Below are positions 33,623 to 42,817 of a stretch of 64,000 nucleotides of DNA, piece by piece. Positions within the stretch are counted from its first letter, which is position 1. Each line of letters opens with the position of its first letter. The notes under the pieces are model-generated. The model saw only the letters and a program-made list of their open reading frames with translations, was not told the origin of the DNA and made no database searches. Location: the NCBI GenBank assembly GCA_050953425.1, contig JBMNMQ010000005.1, positions 62,001 to 126,000 on the forward strand, written 5' to 3'. The position numbers were made by a program, and so were the translations under genes. The DNA is from RUG100 sp050953425. GTDB taxonomy: Bacteria; Bacillota; Clostridia; Peptostreptococcales; Anaerovoracaceae.

Positions 33623-35527
33623 TCACCTCCATCTGCTGCGGGCTATTATCTTCAGCTTCTTGAATGATGATTCTCCCGGAACGGAAAGACTGATTCCTCT
33701 TAACGTCGGGGTCTTCGAGGTGTCCATTGTCGTAAGGGTTATCCTGAAACGGATGTATTGCCCTGATCCGGACTGCACGCTGCCGTCATCACCGAGTGAA
33801 GCCCAGTCGCTCCATGCCGAAAGGTCGTCCGATGTCGAAGTTTCTGCTGTGATCCCGGTTCCGTCCGGGGTTTCCGCGTCCACGGTGACAAGGCAGGTGC
33901 CTTCAATCCCGTAGGAGACAGCCGCCGTGGTGAGCGTCCCGGACGAAGGATATGCGCCGCTTGCCGCTTTCAGGGTCACGGCGTTCTCCGTTGTGAGCCC
34001 GTCCACGCTGGCATCGGAATCCGCAGCGTTTGCAGACAGTGATTCCTTGAGCCACAGGGATATGTCATCCGCGGTGAGGTCGGAATCACAGTCGAGAAAC
34101 CAGTCGTCGAAGCTGCCCGCGTACCAGTAGGAGTCGGAATGCATGCCCCAGATCAGGTCCGCCGTGCAGGAGGCGTTGAGCGTACCCGTGAAACTGAGGA
34201 CATCCGATTCCCAGACCGTGCCTGTGCTGCGATCGCCAAGAATGTACTGCGCGGTTTTGGCGTTCGGTTTGATGAGACAGGCGATGAAATACCAGCCGCC
34301 GTTTTCCAGAGTGAAAGACGGCGTCACGGATTTATCGAGGATCAGAGTCCCTGAAGAATCGTAGAGCATGATCCTCGGCTTCCCGGATAAAAGCGACAGG
34401 TAGAAGATCGGCTGCCCAGGGCCGTAGCGCGTGTTGAACAGCGGGCAGTACGTATTCCCGACGGAGTAGGTGGTCGGCATGAACCACCCTCCGACGGCGA
34501 TCGTTTCCCCGAGCGCGGAGAAGATCGTACCGTCGTTCGTCACCTTGAGATAGGTTTTTTCTGTCTCCGGGTCGTTGATATTCATTCTGAATGACCGTCC
34601 GAGATGCCCGGATGGAAGGCTTGCGGTCGTGCCGCTCCATCCGCTGATTACCGCACTGCGGTTTTTGCCGGAGGAGTCGGCGAGACTGGTGCTGGAGTCA
34701 GGCTCTGATTCGTTGAACCGCCACAGACCGTCCGATCCCCAGAAGGCGGGAACCTGTCCTGTGAAATATTCCTGTGATTTCAGCTCTCTGACAACCTGCT
34801 CGGTGCTGCTGTCTGCGTCGATCACGAGTGTATTCCCGCCGGGTGTAAGTTCCGGAAAGTTCAGGCTTTTTATGAGCGGCAGACCGTTCCGGAGCGTATT
34901 GCCTTCCGTGTCCGTGACTTTTGCTGTCATGAGCGCGGAGTCAATCACGAGGATCTCTTCTTTTCCGAGTTGTCCGCTGATTTCCAGTGATTTACCGTTT
35001 GTGGTCAGGACAGCGCTTTTTTCCTTCGTGAGACTGGCTTGAAGGAGATAGACCGGAAGGGAGTCCGCGTTTCCAAGCTCCCGGTTCAACGTGAAAGTGC
35101 CGGGTTCGGTGAATTCATAGGTTTCGTCCGTCTCCGCGTAGGCATACGGGTCCGGGCAGAAAAACGTGAGATCGAAAGTGCAGGAGTTGCGAACCGCCTT
35201 ATCAAATGAGAATCCTCCTTCGAGTCTCGCTTTGTACACGCGTCCCGGTTCCTTGTCGAGGATCAGATCGCTAAGCCCCTCGTCCGGATTCAGCCATGCG
35301 ATGATTTCATCTTTTCGTGCGAGAAAGTCCGCGTCGGATTTGCCCGGCGGGATGAAGCAGGAAATCTCGATCTTCCTTTCGCCGATCGTTTCACCGAAGT
35401 CGAACACGCCCTCGCGTCCCGGAACGGTGATCGTATTATTGGTGAAATCCGGCATTCTGTATTCTTTGGTCATTCGTGTGGCAAGGCCGAAGCTCTGGGA
35501 AGTTCTGCCGTTGAATTTGAAGCCCAT
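33623..35527 (-). CDS. Distal tail protein (Dit) with inserted LamG-like domain
   Basis: 634 residues. Residues 1-150 are the Dit N-terminal domain (MGFKFNGRTSQSFGL ... PGREGVFDFGETIGERKIEISCF), joining the tail tube to the baseplate. A concanavalin/LamG-type domain (about residues 255-480: DGLWRFNESEPDSSTSLADSSGKNR ... WYFIACLIKPNAKTAQ) is inserted, and the C-terminus is beta-rich. The insert probably binds host glycans, making this an 'evolved' Dit. Adjacent to the tape measure gene. Confidence 0.85.
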   Translation of the reverse strand: MGFKFNGRTSQSFGLATRMTKEYRMPDFTNNTITVPGREGVFDFGETIGERKIEISCFIPPGKSDADFLARKDEIIAWLNPDEGLSDLILDKEPGRVYKARLEGGFSFDKAVRNSCTFDLTFFCPDPYAYAETDETYEFTEPGTFTLNRELGNADSLPVYLLQASLTKEKSAVLTTNGKSLEISGQLGKEEILVIDSALMTAKVTDTEGNTLRNGLPLIKSLNFPELTPGGNTLVIDADSSTEQVVRELKSQEYFTGQVPAFWGSDGLWRFNESEPDSSTSLADSSGKNRSAVISGWSGTTASLPSGHLGRSFRMNINDPETEKTYLKVTNDGTIFSALGETIAVGGWFMPTTYSVGNTYCPLFNTRYGPGQPIFYLSLLSGKPRIMLYDSSGTLILDKSVTPSFTLENGGWYFIACLIKPNAKTAQYILGDRSTGTVWESDVLSFTGTLNASCTADLIWGMHSDSYWYAGSFDDWFLDCDSDLTADDISLWLKESLSANAADSDASVDGLTTENAVTLKAASGAYPSSGTLTTAAVSYGIEGTCLVTVDAETPDGTGITAETSTSDDLSAWSDWASLGDDGSVQSGSGQYIRFRITLTTMDTSKTPTLRGISLSVPGESSFKKLKIIARSRWR

Positions 35528-38248
35528 TCAGATCACCGTTCCTTTCGCCCGGCGGCTGCCCACAAGCAGGCTGTTGAGCTGCTGGGATATTTTCCGTATG
35601 TCGTCGTCGTTTCTTACGCTCATCGTCTCGATGTTGATGAGCGGACCGTTGTAGCCTGAGCCGGAGCTGTCATTTACCGCCTCGCGTATCATGCTCTTAA
35701 GAGAGTTCACGCCGACGACTGCCTCGTCACCGGCTTCTCCTCCGCCGAGGAGCGTGCCGTTCGACTGTCCGAAGATCGTCGCGTCTTTTAAGATCATGCC
35801 GCCCTCCATCGCCTTCTTGTACCAGGAGACGGAGAAGTGCGGGATGCTCGGCGGGTTCAGGCTGAACTTGCCGCTTATCGAGAAATGCGGGAGTTTGATC
35901 TTCGGCAGGCTCCACTTGAAGTTGAAAACGCTCTTGAGCTTTCCGACGATTCCGGATACGAAGCTCCAGATCCCGTTGAAAACAGAAGAGAATTTTCCCT
36001 TGATGCCGTTGAGGATTCCGAATATCGTGCTTTTGATCGCATTGAACGCGCCGGAGATGCCACTCTTCATGGCGTTCACGACGGACATGACGGCCGACTT
36101 GATGCCGTTCCAGATCGAGGTTACGACCGATTTCACTCCGTTAAAGACGGTAGAGGTCACGGTTTTGATCGCGTTCCACGCCGTGGTCACTGCGGTTCTG
36201 ATTGCGTTTACCACGGTAGTGATGACGGTTTTGATCGCATTCCAGATGGTGGTCACAACAGTCCGGATGGCGGTGAGGACCGTGGTGATTACTGTCTTGT
36301 AAATATTGAAATAGGTCGTCACCACAGTCTGGATCGCCGTGAATATGGTCGTGAAGAATGATTTGATACCGTTCCAGATGGTCCGGATCACGGTGCTGAT
36401 GGCATTCATGACGGTTTCAACGACGGTCTTTATGCCATTCCAGGCACCGGAAAGGAACGTGCTGATTCCGTTCACGGCGGTGGTGAATACACTTGTGATC
36501 GCCGTCCAGATCGTCGTAAAGAAGTCTTTGATCGCGGTGAATACCGTGACAGCGACTTCCTTGATGTTGTTCCAGAGACCGATCCAGAAGTTCCGGAAAC
36601 TCTCGCAGTTGTTCCACAGATAGATGAATGCGGCAACGAGCAGTCCGATGGCGGTAATGATAAGGCCGATCGGATTGGCGGCCATCGCCGCGTTCAGCCC
36701 TGTGATAACGGTTTTCACGCCGGTGACCGCAGCCGTGATCTTCGGTATGACGGTGAGGATCGTCCCGACCGAGGTGATCAGCTTGCCGATGACGATGAGA
36801 ACAGGTCCCACGGCCGCGGCGATAAGAGCGATCTTCACGATGGTTTCCTGCACGGGTCCGGGAATGCCGTTCCAGATGTCCGCGAACTTCTGAAGTGCGG
36901 CCGAGATGTCCTGCAGGACAGGCTTGAGAACAGTCGCGAGACTGTTTCCGATGTCAGCGCCGACTTCCTTCAGAGAGTTCAAGGTCATCTGAAACTGGTC
37001 GATCGGGTCGAGCGTCTCGTTGAACGTGCTTTCCACGCTTCCGGAGAAATCGCCGAGCGTGCCGGACAGATCGTCAAGGTTGAGTTTCCCGCTCTGCACG
37101 GCGTTGTAGAATGCAGCGCCTGCCTTGCTCCCGAACAGGTCGTAGGCGGCCTGCAGCTTTTCGGTGTCCGACTTGTTGGAACTCATCGTGTCGGAGAAAC
37201 CTTTCAGCGCCTCATCGAGGGACATGCCGTCGTCTGCCGCGTTCTTCATGGCTTTCTTAAGACCAGCCATCGCCGTTGAAGTGTCGAGACCGGACATTTC
37301 CACCATGCCCATGAATCCGGCGGCCTGCTGGGCGGTCAGTCCCATCTCCTTAAACTGTGCGGCGTTCTGCGACAGGTCGTTTGCCAGCGTGTCCATGGAG
37401 ATCCCGGTTGCCTGTCCGGTGGCGTTCAAGGCGTCCAGAAGGTCGCCCGCGTCGTCCGTGGACTGCCCGAAGGCGTTCAGGACGGAGGAGACGTTATCGA
37501 CGGAGGTGGATACGTCCGTGTCGTTCAGCTGCGCGAACTTGATGAACTTGCCAGACAGATCCTCAAGCGCCTGCCCGGTGAGACCGAATCTTGTGTTGAC
37601 TTCGCCCACGGCCGCGCCTGCGGTTTCAAAGTCCGTCGGAATCTGTGTCGCGAGATTTTTGACGCTCTGCTGCATTTCTTCAAGCGCCTGCCCGGACGCA
37701 CCGGTTTTCTGCGTCACGATGTCAAGTCCGGAGTCCACTTCGCCGAAAGCAACAAGAGAAGCCGCCCCGAGAGCGGTGATCGGCGCAGTCACGCTTTTGG
37801 AGAGGGATTCGCCGACGCCTGAGATCTTGCCTCCGACTTCCTGCATCTTGGAACCGGTCTGTTTTAGTGTGGCCGCAATACTGGAATCCGTATTCTTTGC
37901 CTGTTCCTCGAGGTTCTTCAGTTCCTGCTCGGTTGCGATGATCTCACGCTGCCATGCGTCGTACTGTTCCTGCGTGACGCTGCCGTTTTTAAGACCCGCG
38001 TCCATCTGATCCTGCACCGATTTCAGCTGTGTGAGCTTGTCCTTGGTTTCCGTCACCGCCTGAGAGAGCAGTTTCTGCTTCTGGGCGATGAGTTCGGAGT
38101 TGGTCGGATCGAGTTTCAGGAGCTTGTTTACGTCCTTGAGCTGGGACTGGGTGTTCCTGATTTCCTTGTTGACGCCGGACAGCGCCTTCGAGAGGCCGGT
38201 CGTATCGCCGCCGATCTCGACTGTGATGCCTTTGATTCTGTCAGCCAT
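35528..38248 (-). CDS. Tail tape measure protein
   Basis: 906 residues; sets tail length and helps DNA ejection. N-terminal coiled coil (NKEIRNTQSQLKDVNKLLKLDPTNSELIAQKQKLLSQAV), the TP901 core domain with GISMDTLANDLSQNAAQFKEMGLTAQQAAGF, two hydrophobic segments (residues ~450-530), and a long helical repeat with IWNAIKTVITTVV-type units of about 11 residues (residues ~575-760). The C-terminus has GGGEAGDEAVVG, typical of these proteins. Upstream are the G/GT chaperones that load it. Confidence 0.94.
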   Translation of the reverse strand: MADRIKGITVEIGGDTTGLSKALSGVNKEIRNTQSQLKDVNKLLKLDPTNSELIAQKQKLLSQAVTETKDKLTQLKSVQDQMDAGLKNGSVTQEQYDAWQREIIATEQELKNLEEQAKNTDSSIAATLKQTGSKMQEVGGKISGVGESLSKSVTAPITALGAASLVAFGEVDSGLDIVTQKTGASGQALEEMQQSVKNLATQIPTDFETAGAAVGEVNTRFGLTGQALEDLSGKFIKFAQLNDTDVSTSVDNVSSVLNAFGQSTDDAGDLLDALNATGQATGISMDTLANDLSQNAAQFKEMGLTAQQAAGFMGMVEMSGLDTSTAMAGLKKAMKNAADDGMSLDEALKGFSDTMSSNKSDTEKLQAAYDLFGSKAGAAFYNAVQSGKLNLDDLSGTLGDFSGSVESTFNETLDPIDQFQMTLNSLKEVGADIGNSLATVLKPVLQDISAALQKFADIWNGIPGPVQETIVKIALIAAAVGPVLIVIGKLITSVGTILTVIPKITAAVTGVKTVITGLNAAMAANPIGLIITAIGLLVAAFIYLWNNCESFRNFWIGLWNNIKEVAVTVFTAIKDFFTTIWTAITSVFTTAVNGISTFLSGAWNGIKTVVETVMNAISTVIRTIWNGIKSFFTTIFTAIQTVVTTYFNIYKTVITTVLTAIRTVVTTIWNAIKTVITTVVNAIRTAVTTAWNAIKTVTSTVFNGVKSVVTSIWNGIKSAVMSVVNAMKSGISGAFNAIKSTIFGILNGIKGKFSSVFNGIWSFVSGIVGKLKSVFNFKWSLPKIKLPHFSISGKFSLNPPSIPHFSVSWYKKAMEGGMILKDATIFGQSNGTLLGGGEAGDEAVVGVNSLKSMIREAVNDSSGSGYNGPLINIETMSVRNDDDIRKISQQLNSLLVGSRRAKGTVI

Positions 38249-38263
38249 ACGAAGCCTCCTTCC

Positions 38264-38802
38264 TTAGAATCTGTCCATCATTTCCTGCGTCGCGATTTCC
38301 GGGTAGTCCCAGTCGTCGTTCGACATCTCCGCGTACATGTCGTTTACGGTTCCGATCGTGAGAAGATCAAGTTCCGAGATCGAAAGTCCGATCTGTACGC
38401 AGCGCAGTAAAAAGAGCGGGGTTGTCATTTCCCGCTCTGTCGCATGGTGTTTTTTTTAGACTGGACCTGCTGTTCCGTATTGAGTCCCCACAGCTCGATG
38501 ATCTGAGGGAGAATCTCGTAGATCGAGAACGTGGAGAATTCGTCCAGCCATTCCTCAGGAGTGTCCGGAACGTCTTTGTCCGCATGCTTTGCCATGAGCC
38601 ATGCGATGTTCTCGAAAAGTTCGAGACTGAACGTGTCCAGACTGGAATTTTCCGCGTCGTTTTCGTCGATGCTTTTCTGAAGCTTGCTCAGGTCACGGTA
38701 AATGTCCCTGTGGAATTTATTCCTGTAGAGCCTTGGAATGGCGGCTGACGCGCGGAACGTCACAGGCTTTTCGTCGATTTCGATTGTCTTTGTCACTGCC
38801 AT
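38264..38802 (-). CDS. Tail assembly chaperone GT fusion (-1 programmed frameshift)
   Basis: Frame 0 encodes the G protein (125 residues, stop at 38,425). A -1 slip at A-AAA-AAC (38,455-38,449) continues into a ~58-residue T segment (KHHATEREMTTPLFLLRCVQ... ending MMDRF) that stops at 38,264, 16 bp before the tape measure start. This is the lambda G/GT arrangement found in most long-tailed phages. Product of ~180 residues, probably made in a few percent of translations; it wraps the tape measure and recruits tail tube protein. Confidence 0.85.
38425..38802 (-). CDS. Tail assembly chaperone G
   Basis: 125 residues: MAVTKTIEIDEKPVTFRASAAIPRLYRNKFHRDIYRDLSKL, a common opening of gpG-like chaperones in Firmicute siphoviruses. 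It ends QSKKNTMRQSGK just after the slippery site. Between major tail protein and tape measure, the standard position. Confidence 0.88.
   Translation of the reverse strand: MAVTKTIEIDEKPVTFRASAAIPRLYRNKFHRDIYRDLSKLQKSIDENDAENSSLDTFSLELFENIAWLMAKHADKDVPDTPEEWLDEFSTFSIYEILPQIIELWGLNTEQQVQSKKNTMRQSGK
38449..38455 (-). other. Ribosomal slippery heptamer A-AAA-AAC
   Basis: Within a run of eight A on the minus strand (38,457-38,450) followed by C; frame-0 codons AAA-AAC slip to the -1 frame. Nine codons before the G stop. Confidence 0.85.
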
Positions 38803-38813
38803 TGCCGATCACC

Positions 38814-39431
38814 TCATTCCGTCAGGCTGCTTGTGGACGAAGAACTCGTGGACGAGGACGCCGCGGCAGCCGTCGGTTCATAAACATTGTCGTACCAGGC
38901 GTCGTACACAGCGTCGGATGTATTCGTTCCGGTCTTTACCTTCACGAGTCCGGACGGCAGCGGCGAAACCGTGAGGGAGAGAGTCTCCGTCTGCACTTCG
39001 GTCGAGTCTTCCTTCGTGGAGCCGGAAACGGAAGGACGGGTCGCCGAGCAGTAGTACATGCAGTGGCGGATTTTTCTCTGGTCGCCGGAAAACTCGAAAA
39101 GGAGCGCGAAATGCTCCGGCTCCACGTCCTTGTTCTCCGCGATGACGCCGTTACTGTCCTCCGTTTCATGCATGACGTCCGTGAGAAAACTCTCCGGGAT
39201 GAGGGCGAGCTCGAAGTCGCCGGAATATCCGTTGTTGTTCGAGACCATGTAATATACGGAATCGTCCGCATAGAACGGATCGTTTTCGCCCTCGGCGTCG
39301 AGGGAAAGAGATACCGCGCCGGGCATGGCGACAGGCGTGCCGAATGTGACCGTGCCGTCCTCCGCGAGCGTCGCGATCGCGTAGTGGCAGTTCTTAAGGC
39401 CGAACTTGACCTTGTTTTTCTTGTTTGCCAT
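38814..39431 (-). CDS. Major tail tube protein
   Basis: 205 residues: NKKNKVKFGLKNCHYAIATLAEDGTVTFGTPVAMPGAVSLSLDAEGE, the major tail protein (phi13-type) signature. Polymerises into the tail tube. The C-terminus is a low-complexity Ser/Thr tail (AAAASSSTSSSSTSSLTE). The start at 39431 is chosen at MANKKN because upstream in-frame sequence is unrelated. Confidence 0.92.
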   Translation of the reverse strand: MANKKNKVKFGLKNCHYAIATLAEDGTVTFGTPVAMPGAVSLSLDAEGENDPFYADDSVYYMVSNNNGYSGDFELALIPESFLTDVMHETEDSNGVIAENKDVEPEHFALLFEFSGDQRKIRHCMYYCSATRPSVSGSTKEDSTEVQTETLSLTVSPLPSGLVKVKTGTNTSDAVYDAWYDNVYEPTAAAASSSTSSSSTSSLTE

Positions 39432-39436
39432 ATCTG

Positions 39437-39763
39437 TTAACCTCCTATGATTTGTGTCTGGTACAGAACCTCGTACATCTTTTCCGACTCGATCCATACT
39501 TCCGATTTTTCGTAGGGAAGTTCGTGCGAGTTCAGGATGTTTTCGATCCCGGTTTCCGTACCGGGGTCTTTCTTATCCGTGTACAGTTCGATGTTGAGTT
39601 CGTCGATCTTCTGGAAGACTGTATCGTCCGCGAACAGGTTGTCGCTGCCGGGAAAAAGAAAGCAGAGAAAAGGCGGGTCCGGAGACTCGCCCTCTGCAAA
39701 ATGATCGTAAGCGACAGGAATCCCCGTCTCTTCGAGCATCGATTTGATGTATTCGAGTGTCAT
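39437..39763 (-). CDS. Tail completion / terminator-like protein
   Basis: 108 residues (MTLEYIKSMLEETGIPVAYDHFAEGESPDPPFLCFLFPG). Position between the HK97 gp10-like and tail tube genes and the sequence type fit the tail terminator family of Firmicute siphoviruses. No catalytic motifs expected. Confidence 0.75.
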   Translation of the reverse strand: MTLEYIKSMLEETGIPVAYDHFAEGESPDPPFLCFLFPGSDNLFADDTVFQKIDELNIELYTDKKDPGTETGIENILNSHELPYEKSEVWIESEKMYEVLYQTQIIGG

Positions 39764-39769
39764 GAAGTT

Positions 39770-40150
39770 TTATCCTTTCAGTTTTTCTTCAATCGCTTTC
39801 ACAAGCGTTTCATTTCCGCGTTCCTCGGCTTTGGCTATATGAGGTCTCGCCGCGACTCTTCCTCCGCCGCGTTTGGCGTGGCCGTGTTCCAGAAGGTGGG
39901 CGATCTGGTAGCGGTTTCTCGAATGCACGACGAGATCGATGGATTCGGAATCCTCGTGAACGTTTTTCACGGACCACGACTTTTTGTACTTTCCGGTGTC
40001 GACCGGGGCGGTGTTCTGGATGTCCTTGCGGACGGACTTCGCCGTTTTCTTCACGGCGTCCTTCAGATCGTCCGCCGCGAGGTCCGCATACTTTTCAAGT
40101 TTCGTCATGATGGCGGAATCCATGTCGTCGATAGATACGTTCCTGCTCAT
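39770..40150 (-). CDS. HK97 gp10-like neck/tail protein
   Basis: 126 residues with DLKDAVKKTAKSVRKDIQNTAPVDTGKYKKSW, the gp10 family signature (TAPVDTGxLxxS), and RYQIAHLLEHGHAKRGGGRV. A head-tail connection component. Overlaps the upstream gene by 4 bp. Confidence 0.92.
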   Translation of the reverse strand: MSRNVSIDDMDSAIMTKLEKYADLAADDLKDAVKKTAKSVRKDIQNTAPVDTGKYKKSWSVKNVHEDSESIDLVVHSRNRYQIAHLLEHGHAKRGGGRVAARPHIAKAEERGNETLVKAIEEKLKG

Positions 40151-40479
40151 GCGCCTTTCTCCAGTCTGCAGTTGAATTTGATCGAGTTACGTTTGTATCC
40201 CATCGGGTTCACGTAGGTGATGTTGTAGACATGCCCTTCCGCAAGAATCCGGTATTTCGTGGATTCGACTACGGCAAGCTCAGAACACCACCGGCAGGTG
40301 AAGTCGAGGGATTCCTCGGGATTTATGACCTCGCCCGATGACTCCGATCCGCTCTGCGTTCCGATGGTGGCGTAGCACTTGAAGTAGTCCGTCCATGCGG
40401 CGGTGCGGTTCCCGTACTTGTCTACCGTGATCTCGTTCTTCTGAAAGGTCACGGGGACGCGGAGAGCTGCGATGTTCAT
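40147..40479 (-). CDS. Head closure protein (head-tail adaptor)
   Basis: 110 residues: LRVPVTFQKNEITVDKYGNRTAAWTDYFKCYATI, the Phage_H_T_join (SPP1 gp16-like) pattern with a beta-barrel. Seals the connector after packaging. Overlaps both neighbours by a few bases. Confidence 0.88.
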   Translation of the reverse strand: MNIAALRVPVTFQKNEITVDKYGNRTAAWTDYFKCYATIGTQSGSESSGEVINPEESLDFTCRWCSELAVVESTKYRILAEGHVYNITYVNPMGYKRNSIKFNCRLEKGA

Positions 40480-40766
40480 CAGAACTCCTCCTTCCTGACG
40501 CCGAAAAGAAGTGCGCGGAGCGTGAGGTTCAGCTGACTGTGATCCGCTTCCTCCCGATGTTCGTAGAGATAAGCGACGGTATAGAGAACGGCGATCCGTA
40601 TGCGGATCAGAACCTTTTCTTCATTCGCTTCCCATTCCTCGTCGGGGAAACGGGCTATGTCCTGTACGATTGCAGTCGCGGATTGAATGAGATTTTTAAT
40701 CAATTCGTCCTCGTCGGAGGAACTGACTCTTAAGTATGTCTTGGCTTCTTCAAGCGTCACTTCCAT
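40479..40766 (-). CDS. Head-tail connector (gp6-like)
   Basis: 95 residues: MEVTLEEAKTYLRVSSSDEDELIKNLIQSATAIVQDIARFP, the gp6/gp15 adaptor family. Helical ring below the portal. First gene of the head-tail connector run after the capsid gene. Confidence 0.9.
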   Translation of the reverse strand: MEVTLEEAKTYLRVSSSDEDELIKNLIQSATAIVQDIARFPDEEWEANEEKVLIRIRIAVLYTVAYLYEHREEADHSQLNLTLRALLFGVRKEEF

Positions 40767-40789
40767 CTGATTACCTCCGTTAAAGAATC

Positions 40790-40818
40790 AGGGCATCCCC
40801 GAAAAAAGGAGATGCCCT
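40790..40818 (-). terminator. Hairpin after the capsid gene
   Basis: Minus-strand AGGGCATC and GATGCCCT arms with inner CC/GG; no strong T-tract, so partial termination or mRNA stabilisation is more likely. Confidence 0.5.
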
Positions 40819-40838
40819 TGAAATGTTAAGTGAGCGGA

Positions 40839-42044
40839 TCAGGCGGATGCCTTGACGGAAAGACCGCGGACGGCTTCCGGCAGGATGAGCTTGCCGTCGA
40901 CCCTTTCGGAGGCGAGGAAACCGATCTGTCCGTTAGCCGCGTACAGTTCAGACAGGCGCTTGAAGGAACGTCCCTGACGGTCGGCGATCCAGTAGTAGGA
41001 GAAATCTCCGAACAGGATCGGTACGTTTCCCGCGGCAAGTTCCGGAGCGTAGATGCTCGTCTTGTACGGACGGTTGAGGATCGTATCAGGCTGGCCTGCT
41101 ACCACGCTCGGCTGCCAGATGTAGTTGCCGTTGCCGTCCTTGATCTTGCGCAGCGCCTTTACCGTGGAATCGTTCAGAATCCAGACCGCACGGTTGCGGT
41201 ACACGCTTCTCAGGGAGTGGAATACGTCCATGATTTCGTCGAAGGTGATGTTCGTATTCGCGATCTCCGTTGTCGCGCCGTCGGTCGCCTTGACCTTGGT
41301 GAAGACGCCTTCAGGCTTTTTCTGTCCGTCGCCGACAAGGAACGCCTCCTCCTCGGCTGCCCCGATACGTCTCGCAAACTCGGTGGAGATGTAATTCTCC
41401 AGATCGAAGACGGAGTCGTTCATCAGCTCTTCGGAAACCTTGATGGCGGTTCCCAGTTTGTATGCGGAGAGGGTGATCTGGTCGAAGGTGTCATCGGATT
41501 CAGGGTACAGACCGTTTTCCTCCATCCAGCTCGCAGTTCCATGAGATGCGACGATCGGGATGGTGTGCGTGCCGCTGTCGGTCTGGATGACGTGAGCGAG
41601 GGAACGGAAGAAGTTCTCGTCGGTCAGCGCCTGCACCAGCTGTTTCTCGTATTCGTCCGGAACGAGGTAACCGCCGTTCGCGTCGGTTCCGATCTCGAGA
41701 ACGTTCTTGACGTCGTACCAGTTGCGCTTGCGGATCGAATCCCAGAACGCTGTTTTGTACGCATTGGAAGCGATGCCCGGCTTGTCCTCCGGCTGCGTTT
41801 CTGCTCCCGGTTTCCCGGTGAGGGGAGCCGTGGTCGGCTGGGAGAGCATCTTGTCGATCTGCTCCTGTCGCTGCAGGCGTTCGATGTCGCGGGTGAGGTT
41901 GGTGACTTCTTTTTCCATCTTGTCGTAAGTGGCAGCGTCTTCCGCGGATACGTTGCCTCCGTTGTCGGAGTGTGTATCGAGAAACTGTTTTGCGGCGTTC
42001 CACGCCTTTGCGCGTTTCTCCATAAGTTCCATGATTTTGGTCAT
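40839..42044 (-). CDS. HK97-type major capsid protein
   Basis: 401 residues. The N-terminal ~100 residues form a coiled-coil delta/scaffold domain (MTKIMELMEKRAKAWNAAKQFLDTHSDNGG ... IERLQRQEQIDKM) expected to be removed by the protease upstream. The HK97 fold follows (GGYLVPDEYEKQLVQAL ... TIPIVASHG ... IGAAEEEAFLVGDGQKKPEG). The start at 42044 follows GGAGGAACTTAAA; a codon 15 nt upstream lies in the ribosome site. Confidence 0.95.
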   Translation of the reverse strand: MTKIMELMEKRAKAWNAAKQFLDTHSDNGGNVSAEDAATYDKMEKEVTNLTRDIERLQRQEQIDKMLSQPTTAPLTGKPGAETQPEDKPGIASNAYKTAFWDSIRKRNWYDVKNVLEIGTDANGGYLVPDEYEKQLVQALTDENFFRSLAHVIQTDSGTHTIPIVASHGTASWMEENGLYPESDDTFDQITLSAYKLGTAIKVSEELMNDSVFDLENYISTEFARRIGAAEEEAFLVGDGQKKPEGVFTKVKATDGATTEIANTNITFDEIMDVFHSLRSVYRNRAVWILNDSTVKALRKIKDGNGNYIWQPSVVAGQPDTILNRPYKTSIYAPELAAGNVPILFGDFSYYWIADRQGRSFKRLSELYAANGQIGFLASERVDGKLILPEAVRGLSVKASA

Positions 42045-42064
42045 TTTAAGTTCCTCCATTTCAT

Positions 42065-42817
42065 TCAGTGGCTGAGAAGCGAGAGCCGCTTCTCAAGGTC
42101 AGCGGCCTTGACGGCCGGTTTCGTATTTTTCTGCACAGGTGCGCGCTTCGGGATGAGCTTTGAAAGAAGCGAGTCAGTGACGGCTTTCCTTGAGAAAAGC
42201 ATCTCGATTTCGGAACCGTCGTCAGTCTCTTTGTCATCGTCTCCGGAAGGCTCGGTGCCATCCGCAAATAAGATCTCATCCGCGAATCCGAGCTTTTTTG
42301 CTTCTTTCGCGTTCATCCACGTTTCGGCGTCCATCAGCTTTGAGATCTTGGCTCTTGAAAGGCCGGACTTGATCTCGTAGGCGTTCATAATGCTTTCCTT
42401 GACCTCGGAAAGCATGTCGATCGCCTTCTGCATTTCCTCGCTGTCGCCGATCGCTATGGTCGCGGGATTGTGGACCATAAGCATGGCCACGGGACTCATG
42501 CAGACCTTCGTTCCAGCCATCGCGATGACGGATGCGGCGGATGCCGCGAGAGCGTCAATCTTGACGGTCACGTCGTACGGGTAATCCATCAGCATGTTGT
42601 AGATCTGGGCAGCCGCAAAGACGTCGCCGCCCGGTGAATTGATCCAGAGCGTGATGTTGCCTTTTCCGGAATTCAGCTCATCCTTGAAGATCTGAGGCGT
42701 GATTTCGTCGCCGTACCAGGTCTCATCGGAAATTTCCCCGTCGAGGTAGAGCGTACGGTCTGAACCGAAGCTGTCTGGCGTTTCGTTTCGCACCCATCTC
42801 CAGAACTTTCTTGTCAT
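42065..42817 (-). CDS. ClpP-like head maturation protease
   Basis: 250 residues with the ClpP fold: LWINSPGGDVFAAAQIYNML, catalytic Ser in ALAASAASVIAMAG, His in MLMVHNPATIAIG, and the DAETWMNAKEAKKLGFADEI block. Trims the capsid delta domain during prohead maturation. Overlaps the portal gene by 4 bp. Confidence 0.94.
   Translation of the reverse strand: MTRKFWRWVRNETPDSFGSDRTLYLDGEISDETWYGDEITPQIFKDELNSGKGNITLWINSPGGDVFAAAQIYNMLMDYPYDVTVKIDALAASAASVIAMAGTKVCMSPVAMLMVHNPATIAIGDSEEMQKAIDMLSEVKESIMNAYEIKSGLSRAKISKLMDAETWMNAKEAKKLGFADEILFADGTEPSGDDDKETDDGSEIEMLFSRKAVTDSLLSKLIPKRAPVQKNTKPAVKAADLEKRLSLLSH

Noticed and set aside
35960..36600. CRISPR-like or tandem DNA repeat in the tape measure gene
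   Set aside because: The repetition is at protein level (about 11-residue helical units) in a coding frame; no constant-length repeat/spacer pattern.
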